A stretch of DNA of 64,000 nt from Sediminispirochaeta bajacaliforniensis DSM 16054 (GTDB taxonomy: Bacteria > Spirochaetota > Spirochaetia > DSM-16054 > Sediminispirochaetaceae). The stretch spans positions 62,001 to 126,000 of the forward strand of contig NZ_KB899415.1 in the NCBI RefSeq assembly GCF_000378205.1. Direction: 5' to 3'. Of the stretch, positions 1-9,232 are shown piece by piece. A program made the position numbers and the translations under genes. Position 1 is the stretch's first letter; each line of letters opens with the position of its first letter. The notes beneath the pieces are model-generated. The model was not told the DNA's origin. It saw nothing but the letters and a program-made list of their open reading frames with translations, and ran no database searches.

Positions 1-137
1 AAGGAGGAATCGGCTTGAAAATCATGGAGTTTCGTTCCAGTATGATAGCTGGTAGGCTGAGTATTTACGGTGAACCCGAAAAGGGAAGCAGTATTACCTG
101 CCGAGTTCCAAAAATCGGTTCAGTAGGCGGGACATGA
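1..137 (+). CDS. Sensor histidine kinase, C-terminal end only (partial)
   Basis: The reading frame enters from the left edge and stops with TGA at 135-137. The visible residues begin GGIGLKIMEFRSSMIAG and end with a short beta-strand segment (SIYGEPEKGSSITCRVP). This is the G2 box and last strand of a HATPase_c domain of the NarX/DegS-like kind. The stop overlaps the next ATG (134) as ATGA, so kinase and regulator are translationally coupled and very likely a cognate pair. The input domains lie outside the window. Confidence 0.8.
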   Translation, partial: GGIGLKIMEFRSSMIAGRLSIYGEPEKGSSITCRVPKIGSVGGT

Positions 138-784
138 AAAAACGTATCGTGGTTGTCGATGATCATCCCATTGTCAGGCAGGGCTTTGTTCTGCTCATCA
201 ATCAGGAAGCCGATCTCGAAGTGGTAGGACAGGCAGAAGATCCCTCGGCTGCTTTGACGATTATTTCCGCGACCAAGCCTGACCTTGTGTTGGTGGACCT
301 TTCGTTGAAGAACGGGGACGGGCTTGAAATGATCAAGGATTTGTCTCGCCTCTATCCCGAACTGCTGATGCTGGCTGTAAGCCTTCATGATGAAAATGTC
401 TATGCGGAACGAGCTTTACGTGCCGGTGCCAAGGGCTATATCATGAAAAGTGAGGCCACCGACAGCGTGATGATAGCGATTCGACAGGTTTTGTCGGGAG
501 GTTTTTTCCTTAGTGCCAAGATGAATGAAAGGCTACTGACCCGCCTTACCACTGCCGGTAAGCAGGATACGATAGATCCGATGGCCCGTTTAAGCGATAG
601 AGAGTTTGAAGTGTTTCAGCTTATCGGACAAGGCTATGATACCCGGCTCATTGCAGAGTCCCTTTGTCTCAGCATCAAGACGATCGAAACCTATAAGTCT
701 CATCTGAAAACAAAGCTCGATCTGAAAAACTCGACGGAGCTTATGCAGCGGGCCGTTGAATGGAGTGTGAAGCATCGAAGATAA
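134..784 (+). CDS. NarL/FixJ-family response regulator
   Basis: A 216-residue DNA-binding response regulator. The receiver domain covers about 4-120, with acidic residues DD at 9-10, phosphoacceptor D55 in LVLVDLSL and the conserved lysine in YIMKSE. A LuxR-type helix-turn-helix follows at about 150-210 (LSDREFEVFQLIGQG, then IKTIETYKSHLKTKL). It should be phosphorylated by the kinase whose end precedes it, with which it shares an ATGA overlap. Only 4 bases separate it from the next kinase, so 1-4126 reads as one signalling operon. The target genes cannot be told from the sequence. Confidence 0.92.
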   Translation: MKKRIVVVDDHPIVRQGFVLLINQEADLEVVGQAEDPSAALTIISATKPDLVLVDLSLKNGDGLEMIKDLSRLYPELLMLAVSLHDENVYAERALRAGAKGYIMKSEATDSVMIAIRQVLSGGFFLSAKMNERLLTRLTTAGKQDTIDPMARLSDREFEVFQLIGQGYDTRLIAESLCLSIKTIETYKSHLKTKLDLKNSTELMQRAVEWSVKHRR

Positions 785-788
785 AAGT

Positions 789-2216
789 ATGCATGAAACA
801 GAACAGAAAGCTCCCTCCATCCTTGTTGTAGAAGATGAAAGCATAGTAGCCATGGATATGGAACGTCGGCTGCGGGGATTGGGCTACCATGTGGTCGGGC
901 GTGTCCTTACCGGAAAAGATGCTGTTCAGCAGGATGATCTGTTGCATCCTGATATTGTGCTTATGGATATTCATCTAAAGGGCGATATGGACGGTATCGA
1001 GGCCTCTACATACATTCGAAGCAAACGTGATGTTCCCATTATCTACATCACTGCCTATTCAGATGATAAAACCCTTGAGCGAGCCAAGGCGACCCAACCT
1101 TACGGATATATCTTGAAGCCATTTCAGGAACGCGAAATCCATTCGGTTATCGAGATGGCCCTTTACAAACATCATGCCGAGACGGAGTTGAAGCGCGCCA
1201 AGCGGGAAGCGGAAGAGGGGCTGCGGGCGAGAAACGAGTTTCTTGCGAATATGAGCCATGAGTTTCGTACTCCGATTAATTCAATACTGGGTATGGCTAC
1301 GCTTGCCAAGGAACGAAGCGATTCGTCCGAGGTAGGGGAGTATCTTGATCTTTTGATTGAGTCGGGAAAAGGCCTGTTGGATATGGTCAGTTCGGTTCTC
1401 GATTATGCAAAGATAGAATCGGACCGATTTAAACTTGTCATGTCGAATCTTAATGTTTCTTCAATGGTGAAGAAGATACGGGAACGGTTTGCCTATCAAA
1501 TTGCCCAAAGCGATGTTGATTTTTCCATCACCGTCGCGCCGGGGGTTCCGAAACTTCTCTGGTGTGATGAGGAGAAATATTATCAGATCATATTGAATTT
1601 GGTTTCAAATGCCTTGAAGTTTACCTCTCGGGGGGAGGTTTCGGTGACAATTTCCGCCGGAGAAAAAATTGATCAGGCAGGCGGTTCTCTTTTGCTTAAG
1701 GTGGTGGATACAGGGGTGGGAATTGCCAAAGATCAACAGGACCACATCTTTCGGGCCTTTACCCAGGTAGACGGTTCGGCGACAAGAACCTTCGGCGGAA
1801 CAGGCCTCGGTCTTACAATCGTAAAGCAATTCGTCGATCAGGTCGGAGGTTCTATCGAGCTTACAAGTGATACGGGAAAGGGCACGGAGGTTGTGGTGAA
1901 GCTGCCTGTCAGAATCTCTACCGGAGCGGAACATCGTATTGGCCACGACGAAGGCTCCACATTTCCCGATACGCCCATCAATATGTCTGATTTTGCCGAG
2001 CATTGTCGTCGTTTACTACGAGAACAAGCATATGAACAGATAGAACATGAGGCGTATGTGATAAAAAATCATTTTGCCAAGCTTGGTTATGGAAAAGTCG
2101 TAGACGATCTATTAAGAGTAATATTAGGGACGCGGAAACGTTCTGAAAAGAGCGTTCTTAAAGCCCTTATCCTTCTTGATGAGGATACGGGACAATCTGC
2201 GGAAAGCGAAGTATAA
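789..2216 (+). CDS. REC-histidine kinase hybrid
   Basis: A 475-residue cytoplasmic signalling protein with no membrane segment. An N-terminal receiver domain (about 10-125, D60) is followed by a short coiled linker and a HisKA domain (H157 in NMSHEFRTPINSILG). The HATPase_c domain spans about 250-375, with N box LNLVSNALKF, G1 DTGVGI and G2 GGTGLGLTIVKQF. Residues 395-475 are helical and look like an HPt domain, but where HPt proteins have the phosphorylated His (AHSLKG) this one reads AYVIKN. A receiver domain placed before the kinase suggests it is switched by another phosphodonor. The start at 789 follows the previous stop by 4 nt. Confidence 0.9.
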   Translation: MHETEQKAPSILVVEDESIVAMDMERRLRGLGYHVVGRVLTGKDAVQQDDLLHPDIVLMDIHLKGDMDGIEASTYIRSKRDVPIIYITAYSDDKTLERAKATQPYGYILKPFQEREIHSVIEMALYKHHAETELKRAKREAEEGLRARNEFLANMSHEFRTPINSILGMATLAKERSDSSEVGEYLDLLIESGKGLLDMVSSVLDYAKIESDRFKLVMSNLNVSSMVKKIRERFAYQIAQSDVDFSITVAPGVPKLLWCDEEKYYQIILNLVSNALKFTSRGEVSVTISAGEKIDQAGGSLLLKVVDTGVGIAKDQQDHIFRAFTQVDGSATRTFGGTGLGLTIVKQFVDQVGGSIELTSDTGKGTEVVVKLPVRISTGAEHRIGHDEGSTFPDTPINMSDFAEHCRRLLREQAYEQIEHEAYVIKNHFAKLGYGKVVDDLLRVILGTRKRSEKSVLKALILLDEDTGQSAESEV

Positions 2217-2233
2217 AAACGGGGATAGTTCGG

Positions 2234-4126
2234 ATGGCATCCATTTTTGTTGTGGAAGATGAAGGTATTGTTGCTCTGGATATTAAACGCCATCTTGAGA
2301 ATTACGGTTATGATGTGCCCGGACTCTTTGCCAGCGGGGAAGAGGTTGTCGCTGCAGTCAAACAGCAGATCCCCGATCTGATTTTGATGGATATCAGCCT
2401 GCAGGGGAGCATGGATGGGCTGGAGGCCGCTTCAATCATTCGAGAATCCTATCATGTACCTGTTATCTTACTCACCGCCTATGCCGACGAGAGGACCATT
2501 GAACGTGCCAAGATATCGGCTCCTTTCGGCTATATTATTAAGCCCTTTGAAGCGAGGGAACTGCGAACTACCATTGAAATGGCACTTCATCGCGCCGTTC
2601 TTGAACGACGGCTCCATGAGAGTGAGGAGCGCTATCGACGCTTTTTTCAGGACGATCTCTCGGCGGATTTTATCTGTGATGCGGACGGGCGTCTAATCGA
2701 TTGCAACAATGCTTATCTGGAACTATACGGCTTTCATTCCGATGAAGAGGCTGCGCTTGTCGGTATTAACGATCTTTTTATCGATGAAGACGAGAAAAAA
2801 CGTTTTTGGAATGGGATAGATAGTAAACGTAAGCTTGGGCTGGCGGAATTTTCCATGCGTAAAAACAATGGGAAAAGTTTGATGGTTCGGGCAAATATCG
2901 TCCCTCGTTTCGATAATTCCGGGAACCTGACCGAGATTAATGGTTTTGTCTTTGATACTACCAGGTTACGGGAATTGGAAGATCAACTTCGCCAGGCCCA
3001 GAAAATGGAGGCAATCGGTCGGCTTGCCGGTGGGGTTGCCCATGATTTCAACAACATCCTTACGGTCATCATGGGCTATACGACAATGCTGGAAGAGAAG
3101 CTTAACTCCGGTGAGGATGTTGCTTCCGATATAGACGGCATTCAGAAGGCTGCTAAAAAGGCAACGGCCCTTACCAGACAGCTTCTTGCCTTCAGCCGAC
3201 GGCAGGTTCTGAAACCGAAACAGATCGATCTGAACAGACTGGTTCGTGAGATGGAAAAGATGTTGCAGCGACTTGTGAGTGAGGATATCACCATGACGCT
3301 CCTTCCGTCTGCCGAACGGTCGGACGTGTATGTAGATCCTGGCCAAATTGAGCAAGTTCTTATGAATCTCGTGGTTAATGCTCGGGACGCTATGCCAGGC
3401 GGTGGTAAAGTCTTTATCACTACCAAAAATCACGAAGTGGAGAGAGCCTTTCCTTCAGCCATGGGGACGGTTGTACCGGGCGACTATGTCGTTCTATCTG
3501 TTTCCGATACCGGTACCGGTATTAATGATCAGGATCTTGAAATGATTTTTGAGCCCTTCTATACCACGAAGCCTGACGAGAAGGGAACCGGTCTTGGTCT
3601 TTCGACCGTGTACGGTATTGTAAGACAGTCTAACGGAAATATTGTAGTGGAAACATCAAGTGATCGGGGAACAAGTTTCCATGTATATCTCCCCATATCG
3701 GGCAAGGCTGTTGAAGAGAGTGTTTCTTCTTCTGAAGAAACGGCAAGTGTCGGTGGGAACGAAACGATCCTTGTAGTTGAGGATGAAGAAGGTGTGTTGG
3801 AATTGGTGGAACGAATTCTTGCCAAGGCCGGTTATCATGTTCTTACCGCACGCAACGGGGGAGAGGCCCTTCTTATTCAGGAACGGCATGATGCCGCTTT
3901 GGATCTATTGATAACGGACCTTATCATGCCCCATCTAAACGGCGGTGAGCTTGCTGCGCGTATGCGGCAGACCGACGGAGGCTTGAAGGTCCTTTTTATG
4001 AGTGGATACCCCGAGCGTACCATCTGGGAGCGTAAGATCGATATAAGTCGCGAAGTCTTCTTGCGGAAGCCCTTTGAGCCTGTTGAATTATTGAAAAGGG
4101 TTCGCCTGCTCATCGATCGAGAATAG
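2234..4126 (+). CDS. REC-PAS-histidine kinase-REC hybrid
   Basis: A 630-residue soluble hybrid kinase. The order is receiver 1 (about 1-120, D53), PAS (about 127-248), HisKA (H270 in [12 protein letters not shown]), HATPase_c (N box [13 protein letters not shown] near 380, G1 DTGTGI near 425, G2 [13 protein letters not shown] near 452) and receiver 2 (about 511-630, D562 in [14 protein letters not shown]). The first receiver closely resembles that of the preceding gene (both have the GSMDG or GDMDG stretch and TAY then K-P-F), so the two probably arose by tandem duplication. It is the last gene of the signalling operon. No DNA-binding output domain is present, so output must go through another regulator. 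Confidence 0.92.
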   Translation: MASIFVVEDEGIVALDIKRHLENYGYDVPGLFASGEEVVAAVKQQIPDLILMDISLQGSMDGLEAASIIRESYHVPVILLTAYADERTIERAKISAPFGYIIKPFEARELRTTIEMALHRAVLERRLHESEERYRRFFQDDLSADFICDADGRLIDCNNAYLELYGFHSDEEAALVGINDLFIDEDEKKRFWNGIDSKRKLGLAEFSMRKNNGKSLMVRANIVPRFDNSGNLTEINGFVFDTTRLRELEDQLRQAQKMEAIGRLAGGVAHDFNNILTVIMGYTTMLEEKLNSGEDVASDIDGIQKAAKKATALTRQLLAFSRRQVLKPKQIDLNRLVREMEKMLQRLVSEDITMTLLPSAERSDVYVDPGQIEQVLMNLVVNARDAMPGGGKVFITTKNHEVERAFPSAMGTVVPGDYVVLSVSDTGTGINDQDLEMIFEPFYTTKPDEKGTGLGLSTVYGIVRQSNGNIVVETSSDRGTSFHVYLPISGKAVEESVSSSEETASVGGNETILVVEDEEGVLELVERILAKAGYHVLTARNGGEALLIQERHDAALDLLITDLIMPHLNGGELAARMRQTDGGLKVLFMSGYPERTIWERKIDISREVFLRKPFEPVELLKRVRLLIDRE

Positions 4127-4139
4127 AAAAACGTGTAGC

Positions 4140-4168
4140 TTGAAGAAAGATGTTTCTTCAGATATAGT
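4140..4168 (+). promoter_or_regulatory. Sigma70-type promoter of lepA
   Basis: TTGAAG (4140-4145), a 17-bp spacer and TATAGT (4163-4168). The -35 and spacer contain an 8-bp inverted repeat (TGAAGAAA/TTTCTTCA, 4141-4160). Only 8 nt separate the -10 from the lepA ATG at 4177 and no Shine-Dalgarno is present, so the mRNA may be leaderless. Confidence 0.55.
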
Positions 4169-4176
4169 ACACCCCA

Positions 4177-5985
4177 ATGGCAATATCTCGCGAACGAATG
4201 CGCAATTTTTGTATTATTGCGCACATTGATCATGGAAAATCTACCCTCGCCGACCGTTTTATCCAAAAGGCGAAGGTGATCGACAGCAGAAAATTCAAGG
4301 ACCAGTTCCTCGACAGCATGGATATCGAAAGGGAACGGGGAATAACCATCAAAAGTCAGGCTATTACCATTCCCTATCAGGGCATGGACGGCCAGATTTA
4401 CGAGCTAAACCTTGTCGACACGCCGGGGCATGTCGATTTTTCCTACGAGGTTTCGAGGGCCATCAGTGCCTGTGAAGGGGCTCTCCTGCTGATTGATGCG
4501 AGTCAGGGGGTTGAGGCTCAAACCTTTGCAAATATGTATATGGCCGTGGAACTCGACCTCGAAATCATTCCTGTGGTCAATAAAATTGACCTTCCCAGTG
4601 CGAATATCGAGATGGTTAAGCATCAGATTGATCATGACCTCGGCCTTGACCCCGACACCGCCGTTCTTGTTTCTGCTAAGACCGGCGAAGGGGTTGATGA
4701 GCTTCTGGAACGGCTGGTTGAGCTGATTCCTCCTCCCGACGGGTCGGAAGACGAGCCCTTGAAGGCCCTGATTTTCGATAGTCACTACGACCCTTATCGT
4801 GGTGTCGTCGTTCATCTGCGGCTCTACGACGGTATCATGAAACGTGGTGATGAGATCAAGCTGATGAACAATGGGGCGGTCTACGGTATAGAAGAGGTGG
4901 GAATGTTCCGAGGTGATTTGCTCCCTACCGAATCGCTTAGAGCCGGTGAAGTGGGCTATATGATCGCCGGAATTAAGACCATCAGCGATATAACTGTCGG
5001 AGATACCGTAACGCATCCCGAGCGTCCCTGTAGTGTGGCCCGCCATGGATTTAAAGAGGTTAAGCCGGTCGTTTTTTCTTCCATCTATCCCATCGACAGC
5101 GATGACTATGAACTGCTTCTTAGCGCGCTGGATAAACTGAAACTCAATGATGCCTCCCTTGTCTATGAAAAGGACTCTTCGGCGGCCCTCGGGTTTGGAT
5201 TTCGGTGCGGTTTCCTCGGTCTTTTGCATCTGGAAGTGATTCAGGAGCGACTGGAAAGGGAGTTCGGACTCTCCGTTGTATTTACCAGCCCCTCTGTTCG
5301 TTATCGCGTTACCATGAAAAGCGGAGAGCGCTTTTCCCTTGATAATCCGCTTTCCTTTCCCGATCAGGTAAAGATCGAGACAATCGAAGAGCCTTATATC
5401 CATGCAACCATCATTACCCCCTCCGACTACCTTGGGCCCATCATGAATCTGTGTCTTGAAAAGCGGGGTGTGCAGCAGTCGATGACCTACCTCGATGAAA
5501 AACGGGTAGAGATGGTTTACGAGATGCCTCTTGCCGAGGTTTTGTATGAGTTTTACGACAGGCTTAAATCGGTAAGCCGCGGCTACGCTTCCTTTGATTA
5601 TGAACTTTCCGATCTCAAGGTAACCGATCTTGTCAGGCTCGATATCCTTGTCAACGGTGAGATTGTCGATGCCCTCAGTCAGCTTGTGTTTCGCGAAAAT
5701 GCCGCTTATCGTGCAAGGATTATCTGCAAAAAGCTGCGGGAAGAGATCCCCAGGCAGCAATTCAAGATTCCGATTCAGGGTTCCGTCGGCAGCACCATTA
5801 TCGCGCGGGAGACCATCAGTGCCTTACGAAAAGATGTTACGGCAAAGTGTTACGGCGGTGATATCAGCAGAAAGCGCAAGCTATTGGAGAAGCAGAAAGA
5901 GGGAAAGAAGCGAATGAAGATGGTCGGAAGTGTCGAGGTTCCCCAGAGCGCCTTTCTTTCGGTTCTCAAGAGCGAAGAACGCTAA
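4177..5985 (+). CDS. lepA: Elongation factor 4 (LepA)
   Basis: A ribosomal back-translocating GTPase of 602 residues, the usual family length. G1 is AHIDHGKST (near 15), G3 is DTPGHVDF and G4 is NKIDLP. The LepA-specific C-terminal domain follows, with the basic stretch GGDISRKRKLLEKQKEGKKRMK. The ATG at 4177 starts MAISRERMRNFCIIAHIDHGKS, which fits the family N-terminus, although the upstream bases contain no Shine-Dalgarno. The 3' end overlaps the convergent DUF115 gene by 20 bp. Confidence 0.97.
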   Translation: MAISRERMRNFCIIAHIDHGKSTLADRFIQKAKVIDSRKFKDQFLDSMDIERERGITIKSQAITIPYQGMDGQIYELNLVDTPGHVDFSYEVSRAISACEGALLLIDASQGVEAQTFANMYMAVELDLEIIPVVNKIDLPSANIEMVKHQIDHDLGLDPDTAVLVSAKTGEGVDELLERLVELIPPPDGSEDEPLKALIFDSHYDPYRGVVVHLRLYDGIMKRGDEIKLMNNGAVYGIEEVGMFRGDLLPTESLRAGEVGYMIAGIKTISDITVGDTVTHPERPCSVARHGFKEVKPVVFSSIYPIDSDDYELLLSALDKLKLNDASLVYEKDSSAALGFGFRCGFLGLLHLEVIQERLEREFGLSVVFTSPSVRYRVTMKSGERFSLDNPLSFPDQVKIETIEEPYIHATIITPSDYLGPIMNLCLEKRGVQQSMTYLDEKRVEMVYEMPLAEVLYEFYDRLKSVSRGYASFDYELSDLKVTDLVRLDILVNGEIVDALSQLVFRENAAYRARIICKKLREEIPRQQFKIPIQGSVGSTIIARETISALRKDVTAKCYGGDISRKRKLLEKQKEGKKRMKMVGSVEVPQSAFLSVLKSEER

Positions 5986-7591
5986 GGGCCTGTTCGATAA
6001 TACGGATAAATCTCTGAGCCGAGGCGATGGCTCGACGGTGGAAGCCATCGTCCGGCTGTTCTGGATCGATACGATGAAAGTCGGGAAAGAAGCGATAAAG
6101 ATAGTCAAGCTCCTTCCATAAGCGCCTGTCTTCCTGAACAAATTGCTTCAGTAAACGCTGCTCGGAGAGAAGAAAGCCCTGCACATCTCTTCCTGTATTT
6201 CGGTCGTCGCCGTTTCCCCGGGCGAAGAGGGGGGCTGAAGAGCCGTGCCTCTTTTCCAGCTCAGAAAGAAAACGAGCGGGATCATGGTCGTACCTTTTTC
6301 CCGTTTTACCTCTCAGTTTGCGTGTTGGCAGGCTTCCCGGAAAGATACAGATAGGCATTGCTGACTTTAGGGCGGAAAGTCGTTCGGTAAAATTTTCTTC
6401 ATAGCCTGAGAGAACGAGGTCGCTTATTACCGGGGGAACCTGCTCCTCGTCGAGGCAAAAGGGATGGCGTTGCAGTATGGCTGAGAAATCTCCCTCCGGG
6501 CTTAGCCTCTTTCGGTTTTGAAGTTCCCGGTGATGGAAAGGGGTACCCCGACAATGGCTTTTGCCCAGCCGGTATGAGAAATCGAGGCCTGCAAGCAGCA
6601 GTGCAGGCGGTTTCATCTTTTGGGCCAATAGCAGAGCCGTCACCCCGACCGAGCCGACCGGGGGCAGAAGCGGTATCTCCGGTACGGCGTGCGAGAAGCG
6701 GGCTATAAGCTGCGAAGAATCAAAGGACGATAGAAAGGGTAAGAGTGGGGCCTGTTGATGTCGTGGGACCCCTCTGAAGGCTGTGAGATCGAAAAGCAGC
6801 GGGGTGGAAAACCCCTTCGAAGTGATAAAATCACCCATGGTATAATACTGGCCGTCCTGGCAGACGATAAGATCGGGATCTAAGCCGTGCGCCTTCAGTG
6901 GCGATAGAGCCGTGTCAACCGCAAGCAAGAGGAATTGCTTGCGATAACGCTCTATGAGGGGGATGGCCTCATCAAGTGAGGGACCTGCTCCCGCAATCAA
7001 AATCGGGAGCTCGCTCTGTCGAAGCGGTATCGTTGCCTGGTTTGCAATCGCCGCGCAATTATAAAAGAAATTTTTCAACCAAAGCGGCCCAAACCATACG
7101 AGAGTCATCCTGTTTTGCCATTGGAGGCGTATATATCGTTCATAATGAGCGACCAGCCGGCGGTATGATGCAGGAGCAAGGGCGTAGCCCCCGTTCAACG
7201 TGACCAAGCGCACCCTTCGAATGGTGCTTAGCGAGATCGGCGGGGGGATTCCAAGGGCTTGATCTTCTTTGAGAAATATAAGCCGTTCGTTCTTGCAAAG
7301 GGAGGAAGGCCTTCTATTCTCTGCGAGGTTGTAGAGCTCTTCATCGATTTCGACGGCAAGGATCAGAGATGATGCATCGATCCTTTCAAGCAATTTGTCA
7401 ACACCGTACCAAAGTAGAGGAGAAGGAAGAATATAAAGTGTCTGAGGGGAAATAGGTGCGGCATCGGCTCTCTGACGCGCTTTCTCGACTGGTTCTTTGT
7501 AATGATAGAGATTCCTGTTCGCATAAAAACAGGAAAGCCCTCCGCCTGCGGCTTGCAGGAGAGGGCCTTTTGACGAAGAGGTCTCAGCCAC
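5966..7591 (-). CDS. DUF115 / MptE-like protein, motility-associated type
   Basis: About 541 residues with the DUF115 (6-hydroxymethylpterin pyrophosphokinase MptE-like) core. The core reads LPILIAGAGPSLDEAIPLIERY, then LLAVDTALSPLKAHGLDPDLIVCQDGQ. In spirochaetes and Campylobacterota such proteins are often linked to flagellar glycosylation (motility accessory factors), which is family knowledge and not shown here. I place the start at a GTG (7591-7589) whose frame overlaps the TGA of the upstream chaperone gene. An open frame reaches back to 7675, but that would overlap the neighbour by 92 bp. The GTG has a poor ribosome site, so coupled re-initiation is likely. Confidence 0.75.
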   Translation of the reverse strand: MAETSSSKGPLLQAAGGGLSCFYANRNLYHYKEPVEKARQRADAAPISPQTLYILPSPLLWYGVDKLLERIDASSLILAVEIDEELYNLAENRRPSSLCKNERLIFLKEDQALGIPPPISLSTIRRVRLVTLNGGYALAPASYRRLVAHYERYIRLQWQNRMTLVWFGPLWLKNFFYNCAAIANQATIPLRQSELPILIAGAGPSLDEAIPLIERYRKQFLLLAVDTALSPLKAHGLDPDLIVCQDGQYYTMGDFITSKGFSTPLLFDLTAFRGVPRHQQAPLLPFLSSFDSSQLIARFSHAVPEIPLLPPVGSVGVTALLLAQKMKPPALLLAGLDFSYRLGKSHCRGTPFHHRELQNRKRLSPEGDFSAILQRHPFCLDEEQVPPVISDLVLSGYEENFTERLSALKSAMPICIFPGSLPTRKLRGKTGKRYDHDPARFLSELEKRHGSSAPLFARGNGDDRNTGRDVQGFLLSEQRLLKQFVQEDRRLWKELDYLYRFFPDFHRIDPEQPDDGFHRRAIASAQRFIRIIEQALSVLRS

Positions 7592-9119
7592 GATTGAGAA
7601 TACGGGTGCTGAAGACCTCCATGAAATTGTTTTCCAGCTTCTTGGAGCCCAGAAAAAGTCTTCTGACCTGATCATCGGTCATATTGGTAATGACGGATCG
7701 GTAACGTTGATCGATGGTATCCTTTACGGTCTGCGGAGCATCACGCTCGTCTATCATCTGAAAGACAATAACGTTGTTGCCGACAACCTGCGGTTCACTT
7801 ACACCTTCCGGTTCAAGGGAAAAAAGCAATTTCAGAATACGGTCATTGTTACCGATGCTCTGCAGGTAATTGGAATTATCTATGGTCCTGATTACCTTCA
7901 GAAAACCGACGGAGCCGAAGTTAATGGGGAAATAATCGGTAAGATGTTCGGTAAGGCCCATCGAATCACTCGTTTCGGAAAACGAACTCTTTTCGGCACT
8001 TTCTCCAAACGTTTTTCCCAAATCGAGAAAATAGTCCTCGACGATTCCCCGATCATTTACCAGCATGTAGCTTCTAACTTTATCGATGGTCTCGTCATTA
8101 GTGAAGTCCGCGTCGCGGATGGGACCGTTGCTTCTGTATATGGCCCAGCCGTAGGGGGTTTCCACCAGCCCGCTTACCGTCCCTGGAGCAAGGGAAAACA
8201 CTTCATCAAGATCCTTATCATTACTAATATCCGACTGGAGCGCATAACGCATCACATAGCCCATCTCTCCGCCTTTGTCGGCATAGATATCGGTTGAATG
8301 AGCAGTGGCCAGTTCTTCGAAGGTCGAGGTTTCCTCTCGAAGCTGCTTTAAAACGGCTTCTGCCGATTTTTTATCATCTTTGAGACTGATCCTGCTGAAG
8401 CTTCCCTCAGCAAAAAGGTCTCCCTTTTCTCTCCCGTATTCGGCGACCTTTTCCGCCGGGTAGCTGTTTAAATCCCAGTTGACAAACCGAAAGTTGCGTT
8501 CGGGAGATGCAAGGGAGAGCAGAAACGCTTTTTCTGCACTGCTTGAGCGGGTGCTGAAGACATCACCCACCCATTGCTGGTGAATGAGACTTTCATGGTA
8601 ATAGTTTCTGACGGAAAATTTCTCGCTGCTCGGGGTATTCCTGTACGCCTCCGGACTGAATTTTCCGTTTTCCCAGTAGCCTTCATAGTAGGTCAGGGCT
8701 CTGTCTACGCGCTCGTCGCTTACCTGTAAACCACTCTTTTTTGCTTCTTCCATGATGGCCGAATGTATGACCGTTAACTCGAAAGCCCCATTCCAAACCT
8801 GGAATAGCTGCCAATCTATATTGTCCTGTCCCTGGGATTGCTGAAACATTGCCTGATAACGTTTGGCAACCATATCTCTCTGGCGTGAAAGATAGTTATC
8901 CGGACGATATTCAATCGGTTCTCCGTTCCAGCTTCCGAAAACGATACTTCCCCTCTGACTTCCGAAATGGGATATTGCCGGGGCCCCGACAAACGTAACA
9001 ACAATGAGCACCAGGATGAAAACACTGAAAGCCCAAAGCATAGGGTGCTGGTCTCGTTTTTTTTCTACGACATTGGGTTTGTCGATATGATCCTTATGAT
9101 CCTTCGATTTGCTTGGCAT
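7584..9119 (-). CDS. Membrane-anchored parvulin-type peptidyl-prolyl isomerase (SurA/PpiD-like)
   Basis: A 511-residue periplasmic folding factor. A short charged cytoplasmic tail is followed by one membrane segment (about 27-48, LWAFSVFILVLIVVTFVGA), a SurA_N-like helical region and a parvulin domain. The parvulin domain lies at about 230-340 (ELATAHSTDIYADKGGEMGYV, then LAPGTVSGLVETPYGWAIYR). The layout is that of PpiD more than soluble SurA. The start at 9119 has GGAAAGG 7 nt upstream. An in-frame ATG at 9173 would overlap the promoter and is rejected. Likely clients are outer-membrane or flagellar proteins, which is inference. Confidence 0.85.
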   Translation of the reverse strand: MPSKSKDHKDHIDKPNVVEKKRDQHPMLWAFSVFILVLIVVTFVGAPAISHFGSQRGSIVFGSWNGEPIEYRPDNYLSRQRDMVAKRYQAMFQQSQGQDNIDWQLFQVWNGAFELTVIHSAIMEEAKKSGLQVSDERVDRALTYYEGYWENGKFSPEAYRNTPSSEKFSVRNYYHESLIHQQWVGDVFSTRSSSAEKAFLLSLASPERNFRFVNWDLNSYPAEKVAEYGREKGDLFAEGSFSRISLKDDKKSAEAVLKQLREETSTFEELATAHSTDIYADKGGEMGYVMRYALQSDISNDKDLDEVFSLAPGTVSGLVETPYGWAIYRSNGPIRDADFTNDETIDKVRSYMLVNDRGIVEDYFLDLGKTFGESAEKSSFSETSDSMGLTEHLTDYFPINFGSVGFLKVIRTIDNSNYLQSIGNNDRILKLLFSLEPEGVSEPQVVGNNVIVFQMIDERDAPQTVKDTIDQRYRSVITNMTDDQVRRLFLGSKKLENNFMEVFSTRILNRG

Positions 9120-9163
9120 CGCATTACCTTTCCGATCTTCTATTGGTGTAAACGTATCGAAGA

Positions 9164-9192
9164 ACAGTAGCATGGGAGATTGCTATTGTCAA
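9164..9192 (-). promoter_or_regulatory. Promoter of the parvulin gene
   Basis: Read on the minus strand: TTGACA (9192-9187), a 17-bp spacer, TACTGT (9169-9164) with an upstream TG. It lies about 45 bp before the chosen start at 9119 and probably drives both minus-strand genes, the parvulin and the DUF115 protein. Confidence 0.65.
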
Positions 9193-9215
9193 TGAATGGC
9201 CCCTTTTGTCTCATG

Positions 9216-9224
9216 TGCTATACT
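9216..9224 (+). promoter_or_regulatory. Extended -10 promoter of the J-domain gene
   Basis: TGC-TATACT at 9216-9224 is an extended -10 element; there is no good -35 at 17 bp. The ATG at 9233 follows after exactly 8 nt, the same spacing as at lepA and coaD. Confidence 0.45.
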
Positions 9225-9232
9225 GCGGTATC

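Noticed and set aside
4405-5760. A 451-codon open frame on the minus strand inside lepA
   Set aside because: It lies wholly antisense to lepA, has no recognisable motif and no ribosome site; it is a codon-bias shadow of the real gene.
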